Source: JAZKID01 sp963714065
GTDB taxonomy: Bacteria; Pseudomonadota; Alphaproteobacteria; Rhizobiales; UBA4765
Direction of reading: 5' to 3'
DNA: 64,000 nucleotides
Assembly (NCBI GenBank): GCA_963714065.1
Contig: OY970226.1
Location: 1,798,001-1,862,000 of the forward strand
The position numbers and the translations under genes were made by a program. Under the pieces are notes generated by a model. It worked only from the letters and a program-made list of their open reading frames with translations, searched no databases and was not told the DNA's origin. Positions 7,255 through 13,809 of this stretch are shown piece by piece; the stretch's first letter is position 1, and every line of letters starts with the position of its first letter.

Positions 7255-7255
7255 G
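7181..7255. repeat. dispersed inverted repeat inside the protease 3' end (CATTCCTGCGAAAGCGGGAATCC type)
   Basis: The block CATTCCTGCGAAAGCGGGAA is followed about 15 bases later by the inverted-type unit CCCGCCTTCGCGGGGGTGAACG. The same family occurs at 43285-43316 and 60265-60340. Here it is read in frame and supplies the end of the protease. Confidence 0.75.
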
Positions 7256-7306
7256 TTTAACTCATCCGCTTCATTTTTAACCGCAACAAACTGAGGACCT
7301 CACAAC

Positions 7307-8551
7307 ATGACAGACACAATGCCGCGCGAAACCAAGGCGCTGGATAACGATATTTCGCAGACCGAAATCAACGAACGCTTTTCGAGCATGATGCGCAATC
7401 ATCACGCGCTGATCGAGGCGCAGGAAGAGATGGCAAGGGAGATCGAAAGCAAGAACACGATCGATGTGCTGACGAACGAAAAAGTCAACCGCCTTTCCGA
7501 CAATTACGACCGTTTGCAGCAGACGGTCAGGAATATGGTGGCGAAATCGCAGCGGCCGCAGCTTGAAGGCGGCGGCCCGATTGTCAGCGAGCAGAAGCGG
7601 GCTTTTGTCAATTATCTCCGCCGCGGCGATACGACTGGCCTTGAGCAGAAGACGTTGGCGGTCGGCACCAATTCCGGCGCCGATGGCGGCTACACGGTGC
7701 CTTATGAAATCGAGCAGCAGGTCGGCCAAAGGCTGGCGGCGATTTCGCCGATCCGCAATATCGCCAGCGTGCGCACGATTTCCGGCAATATTTACCGCAA
7801 GCCGTTTTCGACCACGGGCTTTGAGACGGGCTGGGTGGCCGAAACCGGCGCGCGCGACACAACCGACACGTCGGTGATCGCAGCACTCGATTTTCCGGCG
7901 CACGAACTTTACGCCATGCCGGCCGCGACGCCGGCATTGCTGGAGGACAGCGCCGTCAATATCGACGAATGGGTCGCGTCAGAAGTCGAGGTGTCTTTCG
8001 CCCAGCAGGAAGGCACGGCTTTTGTGACCGGCAACGGCACCAACAAGCCGAAAGGTTTCCTGAGCTACACGACGATTGCGAATGCAAGCTGGGAATGGGG
8101 CAAGCTCGGCTTCGTGAAAACTGGAGACGCCGATAATTTTGCCGACGCCAACCCTTCCGACGCGCTGCTCGACCTGATCTACGGCCTGCAGGCGGGCTAT
8201 CGCCAGAACGCGGCTTTCGTGTTGAACCGCAAGACGCAGGCGGCGATCCGCAAATTCAAGAACGAGCAGGGCGACTATTTGTGGACGCCGCCCGCGCAAC
8301 CTGGCGGCCAGGCCATGCTGATGGGTTTTCCCGTCGTGGAGGCGGAAGATATGCCCGATATCGGGGCGGACGCTTACCCCGTCGCCTTCGGCGATTTCCG
8401 CCGCGGCTATCTCGTCGTCGACCGCCAGGGCATCCAGATCCTGCGCGATCCGTATTCGTCGAAACCTTACGTGCTGTTCTACACGGTGAAACGCGTGGGC
8501 GGCGGCGTGCAGGATTTCAACGCCATCAAGCTGCTGAAAGTCTCGGCCTAA
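7307..8551 (+). CDS. HK97-family major capsid protein (GTA gp5-like)
   Basis: The 414-residue major head protein. The N-terminal ~100 residues are a coiled-coil delta/scaffold domain (EIESKNTIDVLTNEKVNRLSDNYDRLQQ) removed by the prohead protease in this family. The HK97 core starts near GTNSGADGGYTVPYEIEQQV and continues with SPIRNIASVRTISGNIYRKP, ETGARDTTDTS, QEGTAFVTGNGTNKPKGFL, the FVLNRKTQAAIRKFKN helix and the GFPVVEAEDMPDIG...AYPVAFGDFRRGYLVVDR end. Length and order match the GTA capsid. A palindromic element separates it from the next gene. Confidence 0.95.
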   Translation: MTDTMPRETKALDNDISQTEINERFSSMMRNHHALIEAQEEMAREIESKNTIDVLTNEKVNRLSDNYDRLQQTVRNMVAKSQRPQLEGGGPIVSEQKRAFVNYLRRGDTTGLEQKTLAVGTNSGADGGYTVPYEIEQQVGQRLAAISPIRNIASVRTISGNIYRKPFSTTGFETGWVAETGARDTTDTSVIAALDFPAHELYAMPAATPALLEDSAVNIDEWVASEVEVSFAQQEGTAFVTGNGTNKPKGFLSYTTIANASWEWGKLGFVKTGDADNFADANPSDALLDLIYGLQAGYRQNAAFVLNRKTQAAIRKFKNEQGDYLWTPPAQPGGQAMLMGFPVVEAEDMPDIGADAYPVAFGDFRRGYLVVDRQGIQILRDPYSSKPYVLFYTVKRVGGGVQDFNAIKLLKVSA

Positions 8552-8554
8552 TTT

Positions 8555-8628
8555 AGCGAATAGCGAATAGTGAGTAGCGAATAGCGGGTAGAATTTTCTA
8601 TTCGCAATTCGCTATTTCGCTATTCGCT
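8555..8628. repeat. inverted repeat built of AGCGAATAG units
   Basis: The left arm holds several direct copies of a nine-base unit (AGCGAATAG and variants), and the right arm holds their reverse complement (CTATTCGCT). Together they form a long imperfect hairpin between capsid and connector genes. A second copy lies at 13735-13802. Confidence 0.75.
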
Positions 8629-8643
8629 CCTTGAGGAACGAAT

Positions 8644-9210
8644 ATGCCCGCACTTTTAATCACACCGCCTGCATCCGAACCGATTTCGCTCGACGAATTG
8701 AAAGAGCATTTGCGTTTCGACAGCGATGAAGAAGATACATTGCTGGCGCGCCTGATCTCTACCGCGCGCGGACATGTGGAGGCTGCGACCAAACGCGTGC
8801 TGATCACGCAGACCTGGCGCGCCTTTCTCGACCGCTGGCCGGTGAAGCGCCGGGTGATTTTGCCGGTTGCGCCGGTGGCATCGATTGCCGAGGTGCGTGT
8901 GCTGAACGATGCGGGCGACGCAAGCGTGATTTCCGCATCGAGCTATATGCTCGAAAAAGCGCGCGTGCCGAACATGATGATCCTGCAATCGGCCATTCTG
9001 GCGCCGACGGCTTATGCCAACGGCATCGAGATCGACATGAGCTGCGGCTACGGTGCTGCGAATGCCGTGCCTGCGCCATTGCGCGAGGCGGTACTGCGGC
9101 TTGCCGGGCAATGGTTCGAACAACGCGTGGATACGGGGCGGCTGACATTGAACGCGCCGTCCTCGGTGATCGAGGCGCTGATGGCGCCTTACCGGGTAAT
9201 CTGGCCGTGA
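8644..9210 (+). CDS. head-tail connector/adaptor (GTA gp6-like)
   Basis: The 188-residue protein matches the phage gp6-like connector family that attaches below the portal. It has PISLDELKEHLRFDSDEEDTLLARLISTARGHVE near the start, followed by RVLITQTWRAFLDRWP and IDMSCGYG, and ends with LREAVLRLAGQWFEQRV. The family is known as rcc01688-like in R. capsulatus. A GAGG ribosome site lies 8 bases before the ATG. The next gene follows after 10 bases. Confidence 0.88.
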   Translation: MPALLITPPASEPISLDELKEHLRFDSDEEDTLLARLISTARGHVEAATKRVLITQTWRAFLDRWPVKRRVILPVAPVASIAEVRVLNDAGDASVISASSYMLEKARVPNMMILQSAILAPTAYANGIEIDMSCGYGAANAVPAPLREAVLRLAGQWFEQRVDTGRLTLNAPSSVIEALMAPYRVIWP

Positions 9211-9220
9211 GACATATATA

Positions 9221-9553
9221 ATGAACGAATTTTTCGATCCCGGCCTGCTGAAATATCGCATGACGCTGGAAGAGCCAGACGACACGCCCGACGGCGCAGG
9301 TGGTGCGAGCCGCATCTGGGTGGAGGTGCAGGAATTCTGGGCGAACCTGCGCGCGGTGTCTGTGCATAATGCTATTGGTAATGCCAGTGCGGAGCAGTGC
9401 GTGACGCATGAACTGCGCTACCGCAAGGGCCCGCTGCTCACTTTGGCAGACCGCCTGCGTTACGACGATCGATATTTCAACATCCGCGGCGTGCGCGATG
9501 CCGTGGGCGATGGTTCCTATCAGCTCGCATTAATCGAGGAGATCAAACCATGA
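9221..9553 (+). CDS. head-tail adaptor/stopper (GTA gp7-like)
   Basis: The 110-residue head closure protein of the SPP1 gp16-like family holds DNA in the head after packaging. The typical start is LLKYRMTLEEPDDTPDGAGGASRIWVEV, followed by WANLRAVS and the end pattern DRLRYDDRYFNIRGVRD. The stop TGA overlaps the ATG of a 30-residue frame (ATGA). Confidence 0.85.
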   Translation: MNEFFDPGLLKYRMTLEEPDDTPDGAGGASRIWVEVQEFWANLRAVSVHNAIGNASAEQCVTHELRYRKGPLLTLADRLRYDDRYFNIRGVRDAVGDGSYQLALIEEIKP

Positions 9554-9642
9554 AGGCAGAAGCGAAGCCGCGCCGCGTGATCATATTCCGTGAATTGCTG
9601 GAGCAGATCAGGCGCCGGGATGCGGCGGGGAACAAGAAATGA
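9550..9642 (+). CDS. 30-residue coupled microprotein between GTA genes 7 and 8
   Basis: The frame starts by ATGA overlap with the previous stop and ends by ATGA overlap with the next start. The 30-codon product is strongly basic (MKAEAKPRRVIIFRELLEQI then RRRDAAGNKK). Perfect coupling on both sides suggests real translation, perhaps mainly to carry ribosomes from gene 7 to gene 8. No domain is recognisable at this size. Confidence 0.4.
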   Translation: MKAEAKPRRVIIFRELLEQIRRRDAAGNKK

Positions 9643-10049
9643 GCACGCTTGCTTCTTTCGAATTGCAGCTTGCAATTGTCGCACAGCTGAAACAGGACAG
9701 CGCGCTGCTTTCGTCGCTTGGCGGCGATCATGTTTACGATGCCGTTCCCGCGCGCGCCGCCTATCCTTATATCGCTTATGGGCCGGTGAGCTTGCGCGAC
9801 TGGTCGAACGGTTCGAACGCGGGGCAGGAACATACAATTTCTCTTGCCTGCTATTCGCGCGAGCCCGGCTTTCGTGAAGCCTATGGCCTGAGCGATGCGA
9901 TTATAGACAGCCTGGAGAATGCCGCGCTCGATCTCGACGATCACAAGCTCGTTCTTCTGCGCTTCGACACGGCGGAATTCCGCCGCGAGCCCGACCCCGC
10001 AACCACCCGCGCGCTGATCAATTTCCGCGCGCTTACCGAAAAACTCTAG
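9639..10049 (+). CDS. tail terminator, DUF3168 family (GTA gp8-like)
   Basis: The 136-residue protein carries the DUF3168 pattern: LQLAIVAQLKQDSAL at the start, VYDAVPARAAYPYIAYGPV, and LDLDDHKLVLLRFDTAEFRREPD near the end. In RcGTA the equivalent closes the tail tube at the head side. It is translationally coupled to the preceding 30-codon frame. The tail tube gene follows 8 bases downstream. Confidence 0.85.
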   Translation: MSTLASFELQLAIVAQLKQDSALLSSLGGDHVYDAVPARAAYPYIAYGPVSLRDWSNGSNAGQEHTISLACYSREPGFREAYGLSDAIIDSLENAALDLDDHKLVLLRFDTAEFRREPDPATTRALINFRALTEKL

Positions 10050-10057
10050 AGGATAAC

Positions 10058-10471
10058 ATGACCGCACAAAAAGGCCGCGACCTGCTGCTGAAAGTCGATA
10101 CCAATGGCAGCGGATCTTTTTCGACCATCGGAGGCTTGCGTACGCGGGCTTTAAGTTTCGAGAACGAGGCTGTCGACATCACCAATGCCGATTCCACCAA
10201 CCAATGGCGCGAGCTGCTGGCGGGCGCCGGCGTGAAGCGCGCGCGACTTTCCGGCGCCGGTGTGTTCAAGGACGATGCGGCGGACGCCGTGTTACGTCAA
10301 ATTCTGTTCGACGGCATCATCCGCACCTGGCGCGTGATGATTCCCGATTTTGGGACGATCGAGGGCGCGTTCCAGATCATGTCGCTCGAATATTCCGGCA
10401 CATATCAGAGTGAGTTGAATTTCGAGATTTCCCTGGAGAGCGCAGGCGCGCTCACCTTCACCGGCGCCTGA
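10058..10471 (+). CDS. major tail tube protein (GTA gp9-like, TP901-1 type)
   Basis: The 137-residue protein starts MTAQKGRDLLLKVDTNGSG and contains GLRTRALSFENEAVDITNADS and WRELLAGAGVKRARLSGAGVF. Both blocks are diagnostic of the TP901-1/GTA tail tube family. It ends with YSGTYQSELNFEISLESAG. A GGATAAC box precedes the ATG. It forms the stacked rings of the tail tube. Confidence 0.9.
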   Translation: MTAQKGRDLLLKVDTNGSGSFSTIGGLRTRALSFENEAVDITNADSTNQWRELLAGAGVKRARLSGAGVFKDDAADAVLRQILFDGIIRTWRVMIPDFGTIEGAFQIMSLEYSGTYQSELNFEISLESAGALTFTGA

Positions 10472-10531
10472 TGCCTGTTGAGCATTAACTTGCTTTAAGT
10501 AAAGCAATAAAATTTCTAACGGAGGACGCCC

Positions 10532-10963
10532 ATGGCCAATCGCAGGCGCGGAGAGATCGACGCATGCCTTAACGGCAAGACTTATACGCTATGCCTCACA
10601 CTCGGCATGCTGGCCGAGCTTGAAGATATTTTCGCGGCGAAGGATCTTGTCGCTCTGGCCGAGCGCTTTTCGCAAGGGCGGATCTCGTCGCTTGAGGCGA
10701 TCACGATCATCACGCTCGGGTTGAGAGGCGCGGGTCATGTCGTCGATCGCGACGATGTCGCGGCGATGCCGATCGAAAATGGCGCGGCGGGCGCGGTGAA
10801 AATCGTTTCCGAACTTCTGGCCGCGACCTTCGGTGTCGAGGAAGATACAACGAGCTTTGATGCCGATGCACCAACATTACAAGGCTTTGACGCTCACACG
10901 TCAAACTCTTTTGAAAGGTTTGGTGCTGACGCACCAAACAGGGGCGAAGCGCCGCGCCCTTGA
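10532..10963 (+). CDS. GTA gp10-like tail chaperone (DUF3356-type) with hairpin-derived tail
   Basis: The 143-residue protein matches the GTA family 'gene 10' proteins: NRRRGEIDACLNGKTYTLCL, LGMLAELEDIFAAKDLVALAERF, and SLEAITIITLGLRGAGH. A GGAGGACG ribosome site precedes the ATG. The family core ends near ATFGVEED. The last 30 or so residues (TLQGFDAHTSNSFERFGADA...) are encoded by a nest of short palindromes and are probably not functional protein. The stop overlaps the TTG start of the next gene, as expected for the gene pair that makes the tail chaperone. Confidence 0.8.
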   Translation: MANRRRGEIDACLNGKTYTLCLTLGMLAELEDIFAAKDLVALAERFSQGRISSLEAITIITLGLRGAGHVVDRDDVAAMPIENGAAGAVKIVSELLAATFGVEEDTTSFDADAPTLQGFDAHTSNSFERFGADAPNRGEAPRP

Positions 10964-10995
10964 GCGGCGCGGGGGATGCAACACTCTCCCGCGCC
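10886..10995. repeat. palindrome nest across the gp10/chaperone junction
   Basis: Three dyads of different sequence follow each other: 10886-10892/10899-10905, 10919-10926/10931-10938, and 10966-10973/10988-10995. All lie inside coding sequence, covering the gp10 C-terminus and the start of the tail chaperone. The layout resembles the hairpin cluster at 500-618. Confidence 0.6.
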
Positions 10996-11181
10996 GTCTC
11001 CGCAACGCCGTTCCCCTGGAACGAGGTGCTTACTTTCGGCTTTTCGCGCCTGCACCTGCCGCCCGCGCAATTCTGGCAGTTGAGCCTGCGCGAGCTTTTC
11101 TGGCTTGCGGGCGGAACGACGCAGAAAAACTTTATGACACACAATGATTTTTCGGCGCTGATGCAACGCTTTCCGGATTAA
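10960..11181 (+). CDS. phage tail assembly chaperone (GTA gp10.1-like)
   Basis: The 73-residue protein has the family signature PFPWNEVLTFGFSRLHLPPAQFWQLSLRELFWLAGG. This matches the small rcc01693-type tail chaperone that keeps the tape measure soluble. The start is TTG 10960, which overlaps the previous stop; no ATG or GTG lies before the conserved part. The first dozen residues (SGAGDATLSRAVS) come from the palindrome nest. The tape measure gene begins 1 base after the stop. Confidence 0.8.
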   Translation: MSGAGDATLSRAVSATPFPWNEVLTFGFSRLHLPPAQFWQLSLRELFWLAGGTTQKNFMTHNDFSALMQRFPD

Positions 11182-11182
11182 A

Positions 11183-11773
11183 ATGACAAACGATCAGAAC
11201 GGTTCCGTCAATGTCGAGGTGAATTTCGACGACAAGGGTTTCAAAAAATCGAGCAATGATGCGCTTCGCGTCGCCAATGCGTTTTCGCAATCGTTGACGA
11301 ATGCGTTTGTCGGCGTGGCGATCAAGGGAAAATCGCTGGGCGATGTGATCGATAATATCGGCCTGCGCCTGTCGAGGCTTGCGCTCAATCTCGCTTTCAA
11401 GCCGATCGAAAACAAGATCGGCGATTTTCTGAGCCCGCTGGTCAACGGCCTGAGCAATATTTTTATGCCTGCATCCGCCGCAGCGCCCTTGCCCGCCGTG
11501 AAACCTTTCGCCAAGGGCGGCGTGATCGCGGCACCCACATTTTTCCAGAGCGGCGGCGGTTTTGGCGTTGCGGGCGAACGCGGCGCGGAAGCGATCCTGC
11601 CGCTCTCGCGTGGCGCCGACGGCAGCCTCGGCGTGCGCGTACACGAGCAGGCCGGCGCGCCAAGCGTGACAATCAATATCGCAACGCCCGACGTGGAAGG
11701 TTTTCGCCGCTCGCAAAGCGAGATTGCGGCACAGCTTGCGCGCATGGTTTCGCGCGGGCGCAGAGGAAACTAG
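11183..11773 (+). CDS. short tail tape measure protein (GTA gp11-like)
   Basis: The 196-residue protein is very short for a tape measure, as in RcGTA (about 219), and implies a short tail. The central hydrophobic helix part is GKSLGDVIDNIGLRLSRLALNLAF. The C-terminal block is PFAKGGVIAAPTFFQSGGGFGVAGERGAEAILPLSRG, the glycine-rich motif found at the end of GTA and many phage tape measure proteins. The gene lies between the tail chaperone and the DUF2460 gene, exactly as in GTAs. Confidence 0.88.
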   Translation: MTNDQNGSVNVEVNFDDKGFKKSSNDALRVANAFSQSLTNAFVGVAIKGKSLGDVIDNIGLRLSRLALNLAFKPIENKIGDFLSPLVNGLSNIFMPASAAAPLPAVKPFAKGGVIAAPTFFQSGGGFGVAGERGAEAILPLSRGADGSLGVRVHEQAGAPSVTINIATPDVEGFRRSQSEIAAQLARMVSRGRRGN

Positions 11774-11785
11774 CTGGGGAATTAA

Positions 11786-12427
11786 ATGCCGTCTTTTCAC
11801 GAAGTCAATTTTCCATTGTCGCTTGCGCTCGATGCGCGCGGCGGGCCGGAGCGGCGTACGGATATCGTCACGCTTGCGTCCGGCAAGGAGGAGCGCAATG
11901 CACGCTGGGCGCATTCGCGGCGCAGATACGAGGCGGGGATCGGCGTGCGCTCCATCGACGATTTGCGCAGCGTGCTGAATTTTTTCGAGGAGCGGCGCGG
12001 AAAATTATATGGTTTTCGCTACAAGGACCCGCTCGATTTCACTTCGCATGCCTTGAGCGCGACATCGTCGCCGGACGATTGCCTGATCGGCACGGGCACG
12101 GGTGTGCTTGCGATATACCAGCTCAAGAAAATCTACGGCACGGGCGACAATATATATGAGCGGCCGATCGTAAAGCCTGTCGCCGACACGGTGCGCGTGG
12201 CGGTGGACGGCGTTGAACAAACACAAGACACGGATTTCACGGTCGATACCACAAGCGGCATTGTCACTTTTCTTCCCGGACATATTCCGGCGAGCGATGC
12301 GGCCGTGACGGCGGGGTTCCAGTTCGACGTGCCCGTGCGTTTCGATACCGATGCGCTCGATATCAGCCTGAAAGCCTTCAAGGCCGGCGACATTCCTTCC
12401 ATTCCCCTGATCGAGATTTTTATCTGA
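11786..12427 (+). CDS. distal tail protein, DUF2460 (GTA gp12-like)
   Basis: The 213-residue protein carries the DUF2460 pattern FHEVNFPLSLALDARGGPERRTDIVTLASGKEERNARWAHSRRRYEAG, then FFEERRGKLYGFRYKDPLDF. The GTA structure places this protein at the distal end of the tail. The stop shares a base with the next ATG (TGATG). Confidence 0.92.
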   Translation: MPSFHEVNFPLSLALDARGGPERRTDIVTLASGKEERNARWAHSRRRYEAGIGVRSIDDLRSVLNFFEERRGKLYGFRYKDPLDFTSHALSATSSPDDCLIGTGTGVLAIYQLKKIYGTGDNIYERPIVKPVADTVRVAVDGVEQTQDTDFTVDTTSGIVTFLPGHIPASDAAVTAGFQFDVPVRFDTDALDISLKAFKAGDIPSIPLIEIFI

Positions 12428-13320
12428 TGCGCGATATTCCCTCCGGACTTGCAAGCCATCTGGCAAGCGGTGCCACCACCCTGTGCCGCTGCTGGAAACT
12501 GACGCGGCGCGACAATACCGTTTTCGGTTTTACCGATCATGATGCGGTTTTGAGTTTCGACGATGTCGATTTCGAGCCCGCCGCCGGTTTCACGGCAAGC
12601 GAAATTCCGGCGAGTGCCGGGCTGAATGTGGATACGGCGGAAATTTCCGGCGCGCTGATTTCGCCGCAACTGGATGAGGCCGATCTCAAGGCCGGATTTT
12701 ACGACAACGCATTGATCGAACTTTACCTCGTCAACTGGGGGGATGTTTCGCAGCGCGTGCTACTGGAAAAAGGACATATCGGCGAAATCACGCGCGAGGG
12801 AAGAAATTTCACCGCCGAGGTGCGCTCTTTGAGTGCCGCGCTCGACCAGGAGAAAGGTCGAGTATTCCAGGTTACCTGCGATGTCGATCTCGGCAGCACC
12901 AGTTGCGGCGTCGATCTCGATGCCACCGGCAATCGCGCGAATGGCGAAATCGAAAGCGTGATGGGTGCGCGCACGTTCATGGCGACGGGCTTGAGCGCGA
13001 TCGATGCCGGACGGCTCGAGCGCGGGCGGGTGCAGTTTACTTCCGGCGCCAATGCGGGCGAGATTTTTTTCATTCGCGTCGACCGGCAAACGGATGCGGG
13101 GCGCGTGCTCGAATTATGGACTCAAACGGCGCGCGCGGTCGAGGCGGGCGACGAGTTCACCGCCACCGTCGGCTGCGACAAAACTTTCGCTACCTGCCGC
13201 GATGTGTTCGACAACGCAGTGAATTTTCGCGGCTTTCCGCATATTCCCGGCAGCGATTACGCGCTTTCCTATGTCGCGCGCGAAAACGAACAGCATGACG
13301 GCGGAGCATTACTGCCGTGA
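12427..13320 (+). CDS. baseplate hub, DUF2163 (GTA gp13-like)
   Basis: The 297-residue protein matches the DUF2163/phage_BR0599 family. It has LTRRDNTVFGFTDHDAVLSFDDV near the start, then TAEVRSLSAALDQEKGRVFQVTCDVDLGSTSCGVDL with its conserved cysteines. It ends with VGCDKTFATCRDVFDNAVNFRGFPHIPGSDY, a Cys-rich iron-binding region in RcGTA gp13. It starts on the previous stop and ends on the next start, so gp12, gp13 and gp14 are translationally coupled. Confidence 0.92.
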   Translation: MRDIPSGLASHLASGATTLCRCWKLTRRDNTVFGFTDHDAVLSFDDVDFEPAAGFTASEIPASAGLNVDTAEISGALISPQLDEADLKAGFYDNALIELYLVNWGDVSQRVLLEKGHIGEITREGRNFTAEVRSLSAALDQEKGRVFQVTCDVDLGSTSCGVDLDATGNRANGEIESVMGARTFMATGLSAIDAGRLERGRVQFTSGANAGEIFFIRVDRQTDAGRVLELWTQTARAVEAGDEFTATVGCDKTFATCRDVFDNAVNFRGFPHIPGSDYALSYVARENEQHDGGALLP

Positions 13321-13757
13321 ACGATGTCGTTACAGCGGCGCGCACCTGGATCGGCACGCCTTATCGCCATCAGGCGTCTTTAAAGGGCGTGGGGGCGGAT
13401 TGCCTCGGCCTCATTCGCGGCGTATGGCGCGACATATATAATGTGGAGCCCGAAGCGCCGCCCGCCTATTCGCGCAACTGGGCGGAGGCGGGCGCGGAAG
13501 ACACATTATTATATGCGGCCGAGCGGCATCTGACGCGTGCCGAGCGCAAGGATATTCTGCCGGGCGATGTGCTTTTGTTTCGCTATCGTCCGCATCTGCC
13601 GTGCAAGCACGCGGCGATTGCGGTGAACGACCGGCGCATGATCCACGCCTATGATGGTGCGGCGGTTGCAGAGACCAGCATCAATGCCTGGTGGCTGCGG
13701 CATCTGGCTGCGATTTTTACGTTTCCCGAAAAGGAGCGAATAGCGAATGGCGAGTAG
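13317..13757 (+). CDS. NlpC/P60-type peptidase (GTA gp14-like)
   Basis: The 146-residue putative cell-wall hydrolase sits at the tail tip. The catalytic Cys is in GVGADCLGLIRGVWR, the His in LPCKHAAIAV, and the start AARTWIGTPYRHQAS is typical. The product would cut peptidoglycan during DNA delivery. The start is GTG 13317, overlapping the gp13 stop. The last few residues (RIANGE) are translated from a palindromic AGCGAATAG element that has reached into the gene. Confidence 0.9.
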   Translation: MNDVVTAARTWIGTPYRHQASLKGVGADCLGLIRGVWRDIYNVEPEAPPAYSRNWAEAGAEDTLLYAAERHLTRAERKDILPGDVLLFRYRPHLPCKHAAIAVNDRRMIHAYDGAAVAETSINAWWLRHLAAIFTFPEKERIANGE

Positions 13758-13802
13758 CGAATAGAAACAAACTATTCGCTATTTCGCTACTCACTATTCG
13801 CT
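13735..13802. repeat. second AGCGAATAG inverted repeat, entering the gp14 3' end
   Basis: Direct copies of the nine-base unit on the left, their reverse complement on the right, and a short A-rich centre. It is the same family as 8555-8628. It overlaps the last codons of the peptidase and ends 8 bases before the next ATG. Confidence 0.75.
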
Positions 13803-13809
13803 TTATTCC

